Part shown: positions 1-9,052 of the stretch, one piece after another | How the letters are laid out: each line of letters starts with the position of its first letter | Numbering within the stretch: position 1 is the stretch's first letter | Source: Oscillatoriales cyanobacterium | GTDB taxonomy: Bacteria; Cyanobacteriota; Cyanobacteriia; Cyanobacteriales; Microcoleaceae | Length of the DNA stretch: 64,000 nt | Assembly (NCBI GenBank): GCA_004293365.1 | Contig: RDYN01000015.1 | Coordinates: 50,855 to 114,854, forward strand | Reading direction: 5' to 3' | The notes under the pieces: generated by a model | What the model was told of the DNA's origin: nothing | What the model saw: only the letters and a program-made list of their open reading frames with translations | Database searches by the model: none | Program-made: the position numbers and the translations under genes

Positions 1-166
1 CTGAAATCCGCCCCTAGGCGTGTTTTGTTTGAAGTTGCTCTTTTACCCAAGCTCGAAATGCTCTGATTGTTGGGCTTCTTCCTTGGGTGTTGGCGCGATC
101 GACATATTGGCGAATTATATCAACAATGGGAAAATAAAAGACGGCGGTTGAAACCGCGCCTATAAA

Positions 167-764
167 AACGAAGTCCGGATGGTGCGCGGACTGAAGAGAG
201 TAAATGAATAAAACAACGTAATTTTCACGACCAGTTCTTCAACCTGCGGAGGCACGTGAGTGTTTGTATAGACGCGGTTTTAACCGCCGTTTTAGGTTCG
301 TAGTGAGGACTTTAGTCCTTTCTTGGATGCGGACTAAAGTCCTCACTACGAACCAAAGAATTAGGGAACCAAAAGCATCCGCGAGTCCCAAACCTCACTC
401 ATTGTCAAAACTTCCTGCCGCGCCCACTTGTCCGCCGCCAGAATCTCATCCAAAGCCGGAGTTTCAACGAAGTCCGTATGGTGTGCGGACTGAATACAAT
501 AAATGAAGAAAATAACGTAATTTTCACGACCAGTTCTTCAACCTGCGGAGGCACGTGAGTGTTTGTATAGACGCGGTTTTAACCGCCGTTTTAGGTTCGT
601 AGTGAGGATTTTAGTCCTTTCTTGGATGCGGACTAAAGTCCTCACTACGAACCAAAGAATCAGCGAACGGAAAGAATCCGCGAGTCCCAAACCTCACTCA
701 TTATCAAAACTTCCTGCCGCGCCCACTTATCCGCCGCCAAAATATCATCCAAAGCAGGAGTTTC
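167..764. repeat. 299-bp tandem direct duplication including the dxr 3' end
   Basis: Two adjacent units, 167-465 and 466-764, are nearly identical at a constant offset of 299 bp. Each contains a GCGGTTTTAACCGCC-type palindrome, a 60-bp hairpin beginning GGTTCGTAGTGAGGA (295-354 and 594-653), and about 105 bp matching the 3' end of dxr. The second unit supplies the real dxr terminus. Unbroken frames on the plus strand (264-506, 563-829) are by-products of the repeat and are not called genes. Confidence 0.9.
361..465 (-). pseudogene. Duplicated 3' fragment of dxr
   Basis: Read on the minus strand this stretch encodes about 34 residues matching the DXP reductoisomerase C-terminus ([20 protein letters not shown], then TMSEVWDSR) and ends in its own stop at 361-363. 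The intact gene has [10 protein letters not shown] and IMSEVWDSR at the same place. Several differences are synonymous (Asp GAC/GAT, Leu CTG/TTG, Pro CCG/CCT), so the fragment probably diverged while under coding constraint, or came from another allele. It has no 5' part and cannot make a working enzyme. Confidence 0.8.
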
Positions 765-1850
765 ACAGTTATCCGCTTGATGTTTGTCGCACACCTTCTC
801 AATCAACTTCGGAATATCCAAAAACGTAATCTTTTCCTCCAAAAATAGCGCTACAGCCTGTTCGTTTGCCGCATTCAGCACCGCAGGCATTGAACCGCCC
901 GCCCGGCCCGCCGCATAGGCTAACTGCATACAAGGATACTTTTCGTGATCGGGTTCTCGGAAAGTCAAATCACCGGATTTTACTAAATCTAGCTGCGGCC
1001 AATCTGTCTGAATTCTTTCCGGCCAAGACAAAGCGTAAAGTAGGGGTAAACGCATATCCGGCCAGCCCAATTGTGCCAAAACGGATGTATCTTGTAGCTC
1101 AATTAACGAGTGAATGATACTCTGGGGATGGATGACAATATCAATGTCGTCATAATCCATGCCGAACAGGTAATGAGCCTCAATTACTTCCAATCCTTTA
1201 TTCATCAAAGTAGCAGAATCAATGGTGATTTTCTGCCCCATCGACCAATTCGGATGTTTCAAGGCATCGGCGACTGTTACTTCGCCTAACTTTTCAACGG
1301 GCAAATCTCGAAAAGAACCGCCCGAAGCTGTGAGAATAATTCGGCGCAACCCTCCCGCCGGTATGCCTTGCAAACATTGAAAAATTGCCGAATGTTCCGA
1401 GTCTGCCGGCAATACTTTAACCCCATATTTTTCGATGAGGGGGTTGACAACGGGGCCGCCGGCGATTAATGTTTCTTTATTGGCTAAGGCGATATCTTTG
1501 CCTGCTTTGATGGCTGCAATTGTTGGTAGCAAACCGGCACAGCCAACTATGCCTGTGACGACGGCTTCAGCATCGCCGTATTTGGCAACTTCGACAACGC
1601 CTGACTCGCCAGCAAGTAAAATAGGTTGAGGGTCGAGATCTGCGATCGCCCTTTGCAATTCCTCTAATTTATCTTCGTCGCAAATCGCGACAATTTCTGG
1701 TTTAAACTGGCGAATTTGTTGTGCGAGTAACGTTACATTTCGTCCGGCGGTTAACCCGACAATCCGAAATTGTTCGGGGTATTGAGCTACAATATCCAGA
1801 GTCTGAGTGCCGATGGAGCCTGTGGAGCCGAGAAGAGTTATTGCTTTCAC
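660..1850 (-). CDS. dxr: 1-deoxy-D-xylulose 5-phosphate reductoisomerase
   Basis: Dxr converts 1-deoxyxylulose 5-phosphate to 2-C-methyl-erythritol 4-phosphate with NADPH, the committed step of the plastid/bacterial (MEP) isoprenoid pathway that feeds carotenoids, phytol and quinones. The protein has 396 residues, normal for the family. Visible motifs are the NADPH loop GSTGSIG (8-14), NKET (124-127), the metal site PADSEH with Asp150 and Glu152, the TASGGSF substrate loop (174-180), and the block [20 protein letters not shown] near 204-223. The start is an ATG. Its 3' end lies inside the second unit of a 299-bp tandem duplication, so the last residues (SRILSVR) differ from the copied fragment (SRMLLVP). 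It is divergent from the DUF2079 genes. Confidence 0.97.
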   Translation of the reverse strand: MKAITLLGSTGSIGTQTLDIVAQYPEQFRIVGLTAGRNVTLLAQQIRQFKPEIVAICDEDKLEELQRAIADLDPQPILLAGESGVVEVAKYGDAEAVVTGIVGCAGLLPTIAAIKAGKDIALANKETLIAGGPVVNPLIEKYGVKVLPADSEHSAIFQCLQGIPAGGLRRIILTASGGSFRDLPVEKLGEVTVADALKHPNWSMGQKITIDSATLMNKGLEVIEAHYLFGMDYDDIDIVIHPQSIIHSLIELQDTSVLAQLGWPDMRLPLLYALSWPERIQTDWPQLDLVKSGDLTFREPDHEKYPCMQLAYAAGRAGGSMPAVLNAANEQAVALFLEEKITFLDIPKLIEKVCDKHQADNCETPALDDILAADKWARQEVLIMSEVWDSRILSVR

Positions 1851-1950
1851 AATTTTTTAAGGTTTTGTGGATTATTCTAATATTACGATTACTGGAACTC
1901 AAATTAGCGGTTAACTATGGCGTGGCAAGCACATTTGAGGGAATCATATT

Positions 1951-3543
1951 TTGAGTCGTCAGTTAGTGTCAGATTTCATGGATAATGGGGAAAATTTTGC
2001 TGATGACCGTGAGGATATCGGCGTTGGAATGGGGGAAAATATAGAAGAAAGTCGATCGCGCTTGCCGTCGAGTTTGGTTTGGGCGATCGCCATTGCTGCT
2101 ACAATTTTCTTTGCCTGTAGCAGTTTACGGCACGCTTTATTCCAATCCACAGCCTTCGATTTGGGAATTTTTGACCAAGCAATTTACTTGCTAAGTCAAA
2201 ACCAAACGCCGTTTTCTTCCTTGATGCAGATTCATATTTTGGGAGATCACGCAGCGGTAATCTATTATCCGCTGGCTTTGCTGTACAAAATTTACCCGGA
2301 TGTGCATTGGCTGCTGTTGGTACAAGCCGTGGCTTTATCCCTGGGAGCCTGGCCTAGCTGGAGTTTAGCGCGTTTGGCCGGATTAAATCAAGTACAGTCT
2401 CGGGCGATCGCCCTAATTTATTTGCTCTATCCGGTGGTATTCAACATCAACTTATTTGATTTTCACCCGGAAGTAATCGCTTTACCCGCACTCTTAGCAG
2501 CAATTTTAGCAGCGCGCTTAAATAAACTGGTGTGGTTTTGTAGCGCAATTCTGCTGGTGTTAAGCTGCAAGGCAGTTTTGTCTATAACCGTTGCTGCGAT
2601 TGGTTTTTGGCTGTTTTTCTGCGAGAAAAAGCAACGGTTTGGGGCGATCGCACTTTTACTAGGTGTAGCATGGTTTTTGATAGCTTCCCAAAAAATCATC
2701 CCCTACTTTAGCGGTAGCGAAGTCGCCGGAGTCGGGCGCTACAGCTATTTAGGCAAATCCGTCCTAGAAATCATCATCAACCTTCTATTAAAACCCCAGC
2801 TAGTATTAGGAAAAATTCTTTCCTTCGACACATTCAAATACTTATTTATCCTCACCTTACCCGTGATTTGGCTGATACTGCCATTCTCCCGCAAAATCAA
2901 CCTCAAATATTTAACAGCCCTAATTCCTGCCATCCCGACATTAATTATCAATATTCTCTCCGACTTGCCATTTCAACGCAGCTTGGCTTATCAATATTCA
3001 GTGCCGATAATTCCATTTTTAATCCTAGCAATTATAGCCAAAGAACAAACAATAAAAAATATAGAAGAAAAACTCGAAAAACCGTCATCCAGTCCACTAA
3101 AAACAGCAAATTTGAAAGTTAAAAACATCCAAATTCCGCAAATGTGGCTCGGAATGCAATTACCCAAAGCAATGGTAATTTGGTCATTAATAATATTCCT
3201 ATTGCTGGGAGAATCCAAAGACTTTATTCTGTACGCAAATAGACTAGATACCTGGCAAGCCACACGAGAAGCAATCGCCCAAGTTCAACCCCAAAGCAGT
3301 ATTTTAACAGATAATAGACTTGCACCTCACTTTGCCCACCGCCCCACAGTCAAATTACTTTCACAAATTTCACCCCAAACAAAAATAACTGAATTTAAAT
3401 ACATATTATTAAACCTGCGCCATCCGTGGCCAGATACGGAAAAAATTGGTAACACCTTAGCAAATCAACTTAAAAACGATCGCGCTTTTCAATTAACTTA
3501 TCAAAAAAACCAAGTTCTACTATTTAAACGCATCGCCGATTAA
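1951..3543 (+). CDS. DUF2079 polytopic membrane protein, copy 1
   Basis: A 530-residue multi-pass membrane protein of the DUF2079 family (function unknown; the architecture resembles GT-C-type glycosyltransferases). Diagnostic segments are RHALFQSTAFDLGIFDQAIY, ILGDHAAVIYYPLALLYKIY and the stretch FDFHPEVIALPALLAAILAAR. The acidic residues in FDLGIFDQ and the DFHPE motif face the same region in each copy and could be catalytic; that is inference. I chose the TTG start because GAGGG at 1937-1941 is well spaced; an in-frame ATG at 1978 has no ribosome binding site. It is the first of three tandem paralogues and stops 9 bp before the next one. Confidence 0.88.
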   Translation: MSRQLVSDFMDNGENFADDREDIGVGMGENIEESRSRLPSSLVWAIAIAATIFFACSSLRHALFQSTAFDLGIFDQAIYLLSQNQTPFSSLMQIHILGDHAAVIYYPLALLYKIYPDVHWLLLVQAVALSLGAWPSWSLARLAGLNQVQSRAIALIYLLYPVVFNINLFDFHPEVIALPALLAAILAARLNKLVWFCSAILLVLSCKAVLSITVAAIGFWLFFCEKKQRFGAIALLLGVAWFLIASQKIIPYFSGSEVAGVGRYSYLGKSVLEIIINLLLKPQLVLGKILSFDTFKYLFILTLPVIWLILPFSRKINLKYLTALIPAIPTLIINILSDLPFQRSLAYQYSVPIIPFLILAIIAKEQTIKNIEEKLEKPSSSPLKTANLKVKNIQIPQMWLGMQLPKAMVIWSLIIFLLLGESKDFILYANRLDTWQATREAIAQVQPQSSILTDNRLAPHFAHRPTVKLLSQISPQTKITEFKYILLNLRHPWPDTEKIGNTLANQLKNDRAFQLTYQKNQVLLFKRIAD

Positions 3544-3552
3544 ACCAAGAAA

Positions 3553-5118
3553 ATGCTAACCTTACAATCTCCAAAATCCCATCCAGTATTGTTAATGATT
3601 GTCATCACAACGATAATCTTATTTGCCGCCAGCAGCGCGCGCCACGCTTTGTTTCATTCCACTGCCTACGACTTAGCCATTTTTGACCAAGCAATTTACT
3701 TAATCTCCCAAAATCAAACACCATTTTCCTCATTAATGGAAATCAATATTTTAGGCGATCATGCTGCCTTTATCTTCTATCCCCTAGCCTTACTTTACAA
3801 AATATATCCCGACGTGCACTGGCTGTTATTCGTGCAAGCTTTTGCCCTAGCCCTAGGTGCTTGGCCTAGTTGGAGTTTAGCACGTCAAGCGGGATTAGAT
3901 GAACCAAGGGCGATCGCCATTTCAGCCATGTATCTGCTATATCCGGTAGTATTTAACGTCAACCTCTTCGACTTCCACCCCGAAGTCATAGCAATGCCAG
4001 CCATTTTAGCAGCAATCCTAGCCGCCAGACTGGATAAAACCTTGTGGTTTTGTGCCGCCATCCTCTTAATCTTAAGCTGCAAAGCCGTGCTATCTTTAAC
4101 AGTTTTGATGATGGGAGTTTGGCTATTCTTTTTTGAGAAAACTCGCAAGTGCGGGCTCATCGCTATATTTCTCGGTGCGGCTTGGTTTTTGATAGCAACT
4201 CAAGCAATCGTACCATATTTTAATCAAGGCAAACAACACGCAGGTATCGGGCGATATCAATATTTAGGAAACTCAGTTTTAGAAATAGCTATTAATTTAA
4301 TCTTGAAACCAAATCTGATTTTAGGGCGTTTGTTTTCCGCTGATACTTTCGGATATTTGATTTTATTATTTTTCCCTGTAATTTGGTGGCTTTCCCCGCG
4401 TCACCTGTCACCTTTAATTGGTGCTTTTCCCATGCTAGTGATGAATATTCTTTCGGATATTGACGCTCAGCGAGATTTGATTCACCAGTATTCAGTGCCG
4501 ATATTTCCCTTTGTATTAACTGTGGTAATTTCTACGATAGCAGACAGACAGAGAAGAGGTAATAATTTTTGGAAAAATGCCTGGAATTATCTATGGAATC
4601 ATCGCAACTTGATGCCGCGAATTTGGAAGCCAGTCTCTAAAAGAATTTCGGTTAAAACTGTTAAACATATCTGGATGCACCGCCTTTCGATTCGCCGCAG
4701 TTGGAGGTGGGGGAAATTGCTGTTTGCTAATGTGTCAAAATTGTTAATTTTATGGTCGCTTTTAAGTTTTTTGATTTTAGCAAAATATGGGTATTTTGGA
4801 ACAATTTATTTAGAGTCTCTCGATACTTGGCAAGCGACGCGACAGGCAATTAATAGAGTGCAAACTCAAGGCAATGTCTTAACGGATAATTCCCTAGCAA
4901 CTCATCTCGCTCACCGTACAACAATTAAATTGCTGCATCAAGTTGCCAAGGGGCAAAATTTGAATAAATTTGAGTATGTACTATTAAATATGCGGCATCC
5001 TTGGCACGATACTGCGGCTACTGCTGCGAGGGTTGTGACTCAACTTAAAAAATCTCCTGAGTTTAAGATTAGCTATCAGCAAGATGATGTTTGGTTGTTT
5101 CAGAAAGTCAGAAATTAG
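3553..5118 (+). CDS. DUF2079 polytopic membrane protein, copy 2
   Basis: The second tandem DUF2079 paralogue, 521 residues, with the same core motifs (RHALFHSTAYDLAIFDQAIY, ILGDHAAF, DFHPEVIAMPAILAAILAAR). It is closer to copy 3 than to copy 1 (both have HAGIGRYQYLGNSVLEIA and NLILKPNLILGRLFSADTF). It differs from both by a strongly basic, tryptophan-rich insertion of about 50 residues between transmembrane segments, encoded near 4546-4716. Spacing of 9 bp from copy 1 suggests one transcript. Membrane location is clear from the hydrophobic pattern; the substrate is unknown. Confidence 0.88.
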   Translation: MLTLQSPKSHPVLLMIVITTIILFAASSARHALFHSTAYDLAIFDQAIYLISQNQTPFSSLMEINILGDHAAFIFYPLALLYKIYPDVHWLLFVQAFALALGAWPSWSLARQAGLDEPRAIAISAMYLLYPVVFNVNLFDFHPEVIAMPAILAAILAARLDKTLWFCAAILLILSCKAVLSLTVLMMGVWLFFFEKTRKCGLIAIFLGAAWFLIATQAIVPYFNQGKQHAGIGRYQYLGNSVLEIAINLILKPNLILGRLFSADTFGYLILLFFPVIWWLSPRHLSPLIGAFPMLVMNILSDIDAQRDLIHQYSVPIFPFVLTVVISTIADRQRRGNNFWKNAWNYLWNHRNLMPRIWKPVSKRISVKTVKHIWMHRLSIRRSWRWGKLLFANVSKLLILWSLLSFLILAKYGYFGTIYLESLDTWQATRQAINRVQTQGNVLTDNSLATHLAHRTTIKLLHQVAKGQNLNKFEYVLLNMRHPWHDTAATAARVVTQLKKSPEFKISYQQDDVWLFQKVRN

Positions 5119-5157
5119 TATGATAATAAGTAATAGTCGCGGACGTATCAATACCAA

Positions 5158-5224
5158 AGAAACCGGGTTTTTTATCGATATTAAAGGCGATGATGCAATA
5201 TTTCCCTAAAAAAACCCGGTTTCT
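5158..5224. repeat. Interspersed hairpin repeat (AGAAACCGGGTTTTTT family)
   Basis: The arms AGAAACCGGGTTTTTT and AAAAAAACCCGGTTTCT are inverted around a loop of about 35 bp. The same arms recur at 14241-14307, 34405-34581 and 43900-43962, always between genes, so this is a dispersed REP/MITE-like family rather than a gene-specific terminator. It separates DUF2079 copies 2 and 3. Confidence 0.85.
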
Positions 5225-5343
5225 GCCTCCAGGATTAAAGTAAGATACAACCCGGTGAATCAACCGTAATTCCTGTAGGGGCGGGTTCACACCCAGTCTT
5301 TGAAAAAGCGCATCAATCCAATAAACCCGCCCCGGCTCAGACT

Positions 5344-6783
5344 ATGAACAATTTTAAGCTAAAATATCATCCAGTAATTTGGCAAATCGCCCTTTTTGCC
5401 CTAATATTTTTTCTGTGCAGCAGTGTACGCCACGCCCTGCTTGAATCCAACGCCTTTGAGCTCGGAATTTACGATCAAGTAGCCTATCTCATCAGTCAAT
5501 CACAAACGCCGTTTTCCTCATTTCTGGAAATTCACCACCTGGGAAATCACGCCGCTGGGGTGATGTATCCCGTGGCTTTGCTTTACAAAATATATCCCGA
5601 TGTTCATTGGCTGTTGTTAGTGCAAGCAGTCGCCCTAGCATCCGGTGCTTTGCCAGTTTGGGGTTTGGCCATTCAAGCCGGATTAAAGAATAGTATATCT
5701 CGGGCGATCGCCTGTATCTACCTTTTCTATCCATTAGTTTTCAATGTCAACCTCTTCGACTTCCACCCCGAAGTAATTGCTTTACCCGCACTCCTAGCAG
5801 CAATCCTCGCCGCGCGGCTGAATAAAACTCTGTGGTTTTGTGCTGCCACCGTCTTAGTTTTGAGCTGCAAAGCCGTGCTATCTTTAACTGTAGCTGCGAT
5901 GGGATTGTGGCTCTTGTGTTTTGACAAAAAACGCAATTGCGGGCTGATAGCTCTATTTCTCGGCGTAGGTTGGTTTTTGGTAGTTACTCAGGGAATTATA
6001 CCCTATTTCAATCAGGGAAGAGAACACGCGGGAATCGGCAGATATCAATATTTGGGAAACTCGGTTTTAGAAATTGCTGTTAATTTAATCTTGAAGCCAA
6101 ATCTCATTTTAGGGCGTTTATTTTCGGCTGATACTTTTGAATATTTAGCATTATTAATATTGCCTGTAATTTGGTGGCTTTCGCCGCGGCATCTGACACC
6201 TTTAATTAGCGCTGTGCCAATGTTGGCTATGAATATTCTTTCGGATATCCCGGCTCAACGAGATTTGATCCATCAATATTCTATTCCAATATTGCCGTTT
6301 TTGTTAGTTGCCGTAATTTCAAGTTTGGCAGATAGGAATCAGCAACAGAGAAACACAATATTTGATAGATTGTTAATTCCCGATTATCAATTGCCGAGAG
6401 TGATTGTAATTTGGTCGTTGATTGGTTTCTTAGCTTTAGCAAAATACGGCTATTTTTGGACTATTTATGTAGATTCCCTCGACACTTTGTCGGCTAGCAG
6501 AGAAGCGATCGCCCTCGTCAACACAAAAGGCAGTGTTTTAACCACTTCTCACATGGCTCCGCACTTAACGCACCGCCCTGTACTACGCTTAACTCAGGCT
6601 CAGGCGCCTCCTGGAAATCTCGCAGAGTTTGAGTATGTGTTGCTGAATCTGAGGTATCCTGGCTGGATGAGCGATCGAGCTTTTGTGCAAAACCTCATAA
6701 CTAAACTCAGAAATAACCCTCAATTTCAACTAAAATATCAGCGGGATGACATTTATCTATTTGTCCAAAACGTTAAAAAATAA
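5344..6783 (+). CDS. DUF2079 polytopic membrane protein, copy 3
   Basis: The third tandem DUF2079 paralogue, 479 residues, starting at ATG. It keeps RHALLESNAFELGIYDQVAY, HHLGNHAAGVMYPVALLYKI and FDFHPEVIALPALLAAILAA. Compared with the other copies, Asp-Leu becomes Glu-Leu in the first loop (FELGIYDQ) and ILGDHAA becomes HLGNHAA, so it may differ in substrate or activity. It lacks the basic insertion of copy 2. A 225-bp gap holding a hairpin repeat separates it from copy 2, so it may be transcribed separately. Confidence 0.88.
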   Translation: MNNFKLKYHPVIWQIALFALIFFLCSSVRHALLESNAFELGIYDQVAYLISQSQTPFSSFLEIHHLGNHAAGVMYPVALLYKIYPDVHWLLLVQAVALASGALPVWGLAIQAGLKNSISRAIACIYLFYPLVFNVNLFDFHPEVIALPALLAAILAARLNKTLWFCAATVLVLSCKAVLSLTVAAMGLWLLCFDKKRNCGLIALFLGVGWFLVVTQGIIPYFNQGREHAGIGRYQYLGNSVLEIAVNLILKPNLILGRLFSADTFEYLALLILPVIWWLSPRHLTPLISAVPMLAMNILSDIPAQRDLIHQYSIPILPFLLVAVISSLADRNQQQRNTIFDRLLIPDYQLPRVIVIWSLIGFLALAKYGYFWTIYVDSLDTLSASREAIALVNTKGSVLTTSHMAPHLTHRPVLRLTQAQAPPGNLAEFEYVLLNLRYPGWMSDRAFVQNLITKLRNNPQFQLKYQRDDIYLFVQNVKK

Positions 6784-6817
6784 ATGATTTTATAGCGGTT
6801 CTCAAAAAAGTGAGGTA

Positions 6818-6858
6818 TCCCCTATGCCCTATGCCCTATGCCCTATGCCCTATGCCCT
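6818..6858. repeat. Heptanucleotide tandem repeat (CCCTATG)
   Basis: CCCTATG is repeated about five to six times between the converging ends of the third DUF2079 gene and the histidine kinase. Heptanucleotide STRRs of this kind are characteristic of filamentous cyanobacterial genomes; no function is visible. Confidence 0.9.
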
Positions 6859-6895
6859 GCTCCGGCCAGTCGTACCTCCTATGGGAGCATTGAAA

Positions 6896-8722
6896 TTAAC
6901 CAATAGGTAACTCAATCACAAACTCCGCTCCCTGTCCAGGTTGGGAATTGCAGTAGAGTTTCCCCCCATGCTTTTGGGTCACAATCTGGTGACTCATTGA
7001 GAGTCCTAAGCCAGTGCCTTTCCCAGCATCTTTGGTTGTAAAGAATGACTCAAACAAGCGTAATTTTAACGCTTCATCGATGCCTGAACCATTATCAGCA
7101 ATCCTAATTCTGACCCAATTATCTTCGATAATTTCAGTTTGAATCTGAATTGAAGGCATCGGGGCTAGTTCAGAATCATCAGAATTTTTACTTTGATCCC
7201 TTGCATCCTCTAGGGCATCAATACTATTACCAATAAGGTTCATAAATACTTGATTTAATTGTCCGGGAAAACATTTAATTTTTGGGAATTGACCGTAATT
7301 TTTGCTAACAGTAATTTCCCGGTGATTATTGTTAGCTTTAAGTCGGTGTTTCAAAATTAATAGCGTGCTGTTGATACCTTCGTGGATATCGAAAGCAATC
7401 TTTTGGGAAGAGTCTGCTCGTGCGAACAACCGCATAGAATAACTGATATCGCGGATACGTTCAGCACTCTGCTGAAGAGATGCCAGCATTAGGGGTAGAT
7501 CTTCTTCTACAAATTCTAACTCAATGGCTTCGGCGTGTTCGACAATTTCTGACGCAGGTTCGGGGTAATGCTGCTGATAGATGTGCAAATGTTCTAGTAA
7601 GTCTTTTAGGTATCTGTCAGTATGGGTTAGGTTGCCGGCTATGGAATTAATTGGATTGTTAATGTCATGGGTTACTCCTGCAATCAACTGTCCCAAAGTC
7701 GCCATTTTTTCATGTTGAATTAGGCGTTCTGTGGATGCGGCTTGTTGTTCCTGTAGCAGTTGCTTGACTCGTCGAATCAGTTGATTTAGGGCTGTTGCTA
7801 ATATACTAATTTCATCTTTAGTGGTAACAGCAGCTTGTAAATCAAAATTGCCCGTTTGGGTTGCTTCCTGAGCAATATTGGTGACTTGTTGGAGAGGACG
7901 AGCGATCGCCCGACTGGTATAAATCGCGAGTAAAATGGCGATCGCCACAGATAAAGTCAGAGTCCCAGCAATAACCTGCACTCGTAGCACCTGTACATTT
8001 GCAAACTCAGTTTTTGCTTCTGTGTACTCTTTATACGCCCTTACCTTTAATTGCTCTAGATCTTGTAAAAATTTCTTCAATTGCAGCGATGCAGGACTGC
8101 TACCAAAAGTCAAAAGCTGGCTGCGGAATATCTGAATTTCTGCTGGTGATAATTCAGCGGCATTAATTGCCTTTAATATCGCCTCTGTCTGCTGCAAGTA
8201 AGCCTCTGGAATCTCTTCATTGGCTTGCAGAAAACGTCTGACGGTCTCTATTTCAGCAGGTGACTCCTCAACCTTAGGATTTTTTGTATCCCCTTCTGAA
8301 GATTTAAACTCAGACCATTCTTTTTTGAATAGATCCACATGGGTTAAAAAATAGGAATACTGTTGCTCTAGCAAATCTCGATTCTCCAATAGCATCAGGA
8401 TCTGCTGTTGGTGAAGGAGAACTTGCAAAAGCTGGATCTCCAATTCACTGATGGATTGAGCCTCTTCGATCGCATCTTGTTCGTGTTTAACAGCTTCTTT
8501 ATGATATTGGTCAGCGATCGATATTCCTGTAGTGGTTCCCAGAATTGCCACCCCCAGCGCCAGTCCATAGCCCAGACTAATCTTTTGTCCTACCTTGAGA
8601 CAACTGAACCAATGCTTCAGATGACGTAAACGTAACTTTCGTATAACTGAATGCTTGAATAAATGCCTCTCATGTCGATCGAATAAGAGACCGAGTTTGA
8701 ATCTATTTTTAGGTGCGAGCAT
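6896..8722 (-). CDS. Membrane sensor histidine kinase (HAMP)
   Basis: A 608-residue two-component sensor kinase. In order: a basic cytosolic N-terminus, transmembrane helix 1 (about 49-70), a helical sensor region (about 75-245), transmembrane helix 2 (about 248-268), HAMP domain (about 269-322), and a dimerisation domain with phosphoacceptor His352 in GVTHDINNPIN. The kinase domain follows, with N box NLIGNSIDAL, G1 box ADNGSGID, F box LFESFFTTKDAG and G2 GTGLGLS. The H box (HDINNPIN) is of the type common in large cyanobacterial hybrid sensors. No response regulator is adjacent, so its partner is unknown. The sensor region resembles four-helix-bundle ligand modules but no ligand can be assigned. 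Confidence 0.93.
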   Translation of the reverse strand: MLAPKNRFKLGLLFDRHERHLFKHSVIRKLRLRHLKHWFSCLKVGQKISLGYGLALGVAILGTTTGISIADQYHKEAVKHEQDAIEEAQSISELEIQLLQVLLHQQQILMLLENRDLLEQQYSYFLTHVDLFKKEWSEFKSSEGDTKNPKVEESPAEIETVRRFLQANEEIPEAYLQQTEAILKAINAAELSPAEIQIFRSQLLTFGSSPASLQLKKFLQDLEQLKVRAYKEYTEAKTEFANVQVLRVQVIAGTLTLSVAIAILLAIYTSRAIARPLQQVTNIAQEATQTGNFDLQAAVTTKDEISILATALNQLIRRVKQLLQEQQAASTERLIQHEKMATLGQLIAGVTHDINNPINSIAGNLTHTDRYLKDLLEHLHIYQQHYPEPASEIVEHAEAIELEFVEEDLPLMLASLQQSAERIRDISYSMRLFARADSSQKIAFDIHEGINSTLLILKHRLKANNNHREITVSKNYGQFPKIKCFPGQLNQVFMNLIGNSIDALEDARDQSKNSDDSELAPMPSIQIQTEIIEDNWVRIRIADNGSGIDEALKLRLFESFFTTKDAGKGTGLGLSMSHQIVTQKHGGKLYCNSQPGQGAEFVIELPIG

Positions 8723-9052
8723 AGAACTTATGGTGCAAACTGGATATAATTATAATCACAATTACTTCTAAAAGAACAAAAGTCAGAAATTAAAATAAAT
8801 CAATTACTTCCAGAAGTTTTTCCAACTTTCATAATAGTAAATGGATCGGATTCCTCGCCAATTAGTTCTCGTTTCTTTTTAGAGATAAAATTGATCGCTC
8901 TAACTACCAAGATAAGCGACAGCCAATGAATTTGACAACCCAACCAGGATTTTTTCTCCATCCGCTTCATCACCTGGTTAGCTGGCTGGCTGTCGTCGAG
9001 ATTTTTTCCACGACTGGTTCCGCATTCTGTGCTTTTTCATTTTGTGTCTGCT
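8723..9052. other. Intergenic, AT-rich, no gene seen
   Basis: A 330-bp gap between two minus-strand genes. It contains one inverted pair, GCGACAGCC near 8918 and GGCTGTCG near 8991, that could form a loose hairpin. No CRISPR repeats occur beside the Cas6-like gene. A plus-strand reading frame (8926-9240) overlaps the Cas6-like gene antisense and is not supported. Confidence 0.6.

Noticed and set aside
1..166. Possible end of a gene at the left edge
   Set aside because: No open frame of useful length reaches the left edge with recognisable protein character; the stretch appears intergenic.
264..829. Two plus-strand open frames with the same N-terminus (MYRRGFNRRFRFVVR...)
   Set aside because: They are translations of the duplicated palindromic repeat and, in the second case, antisense to dxr. 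No ribosome binding site or domain.
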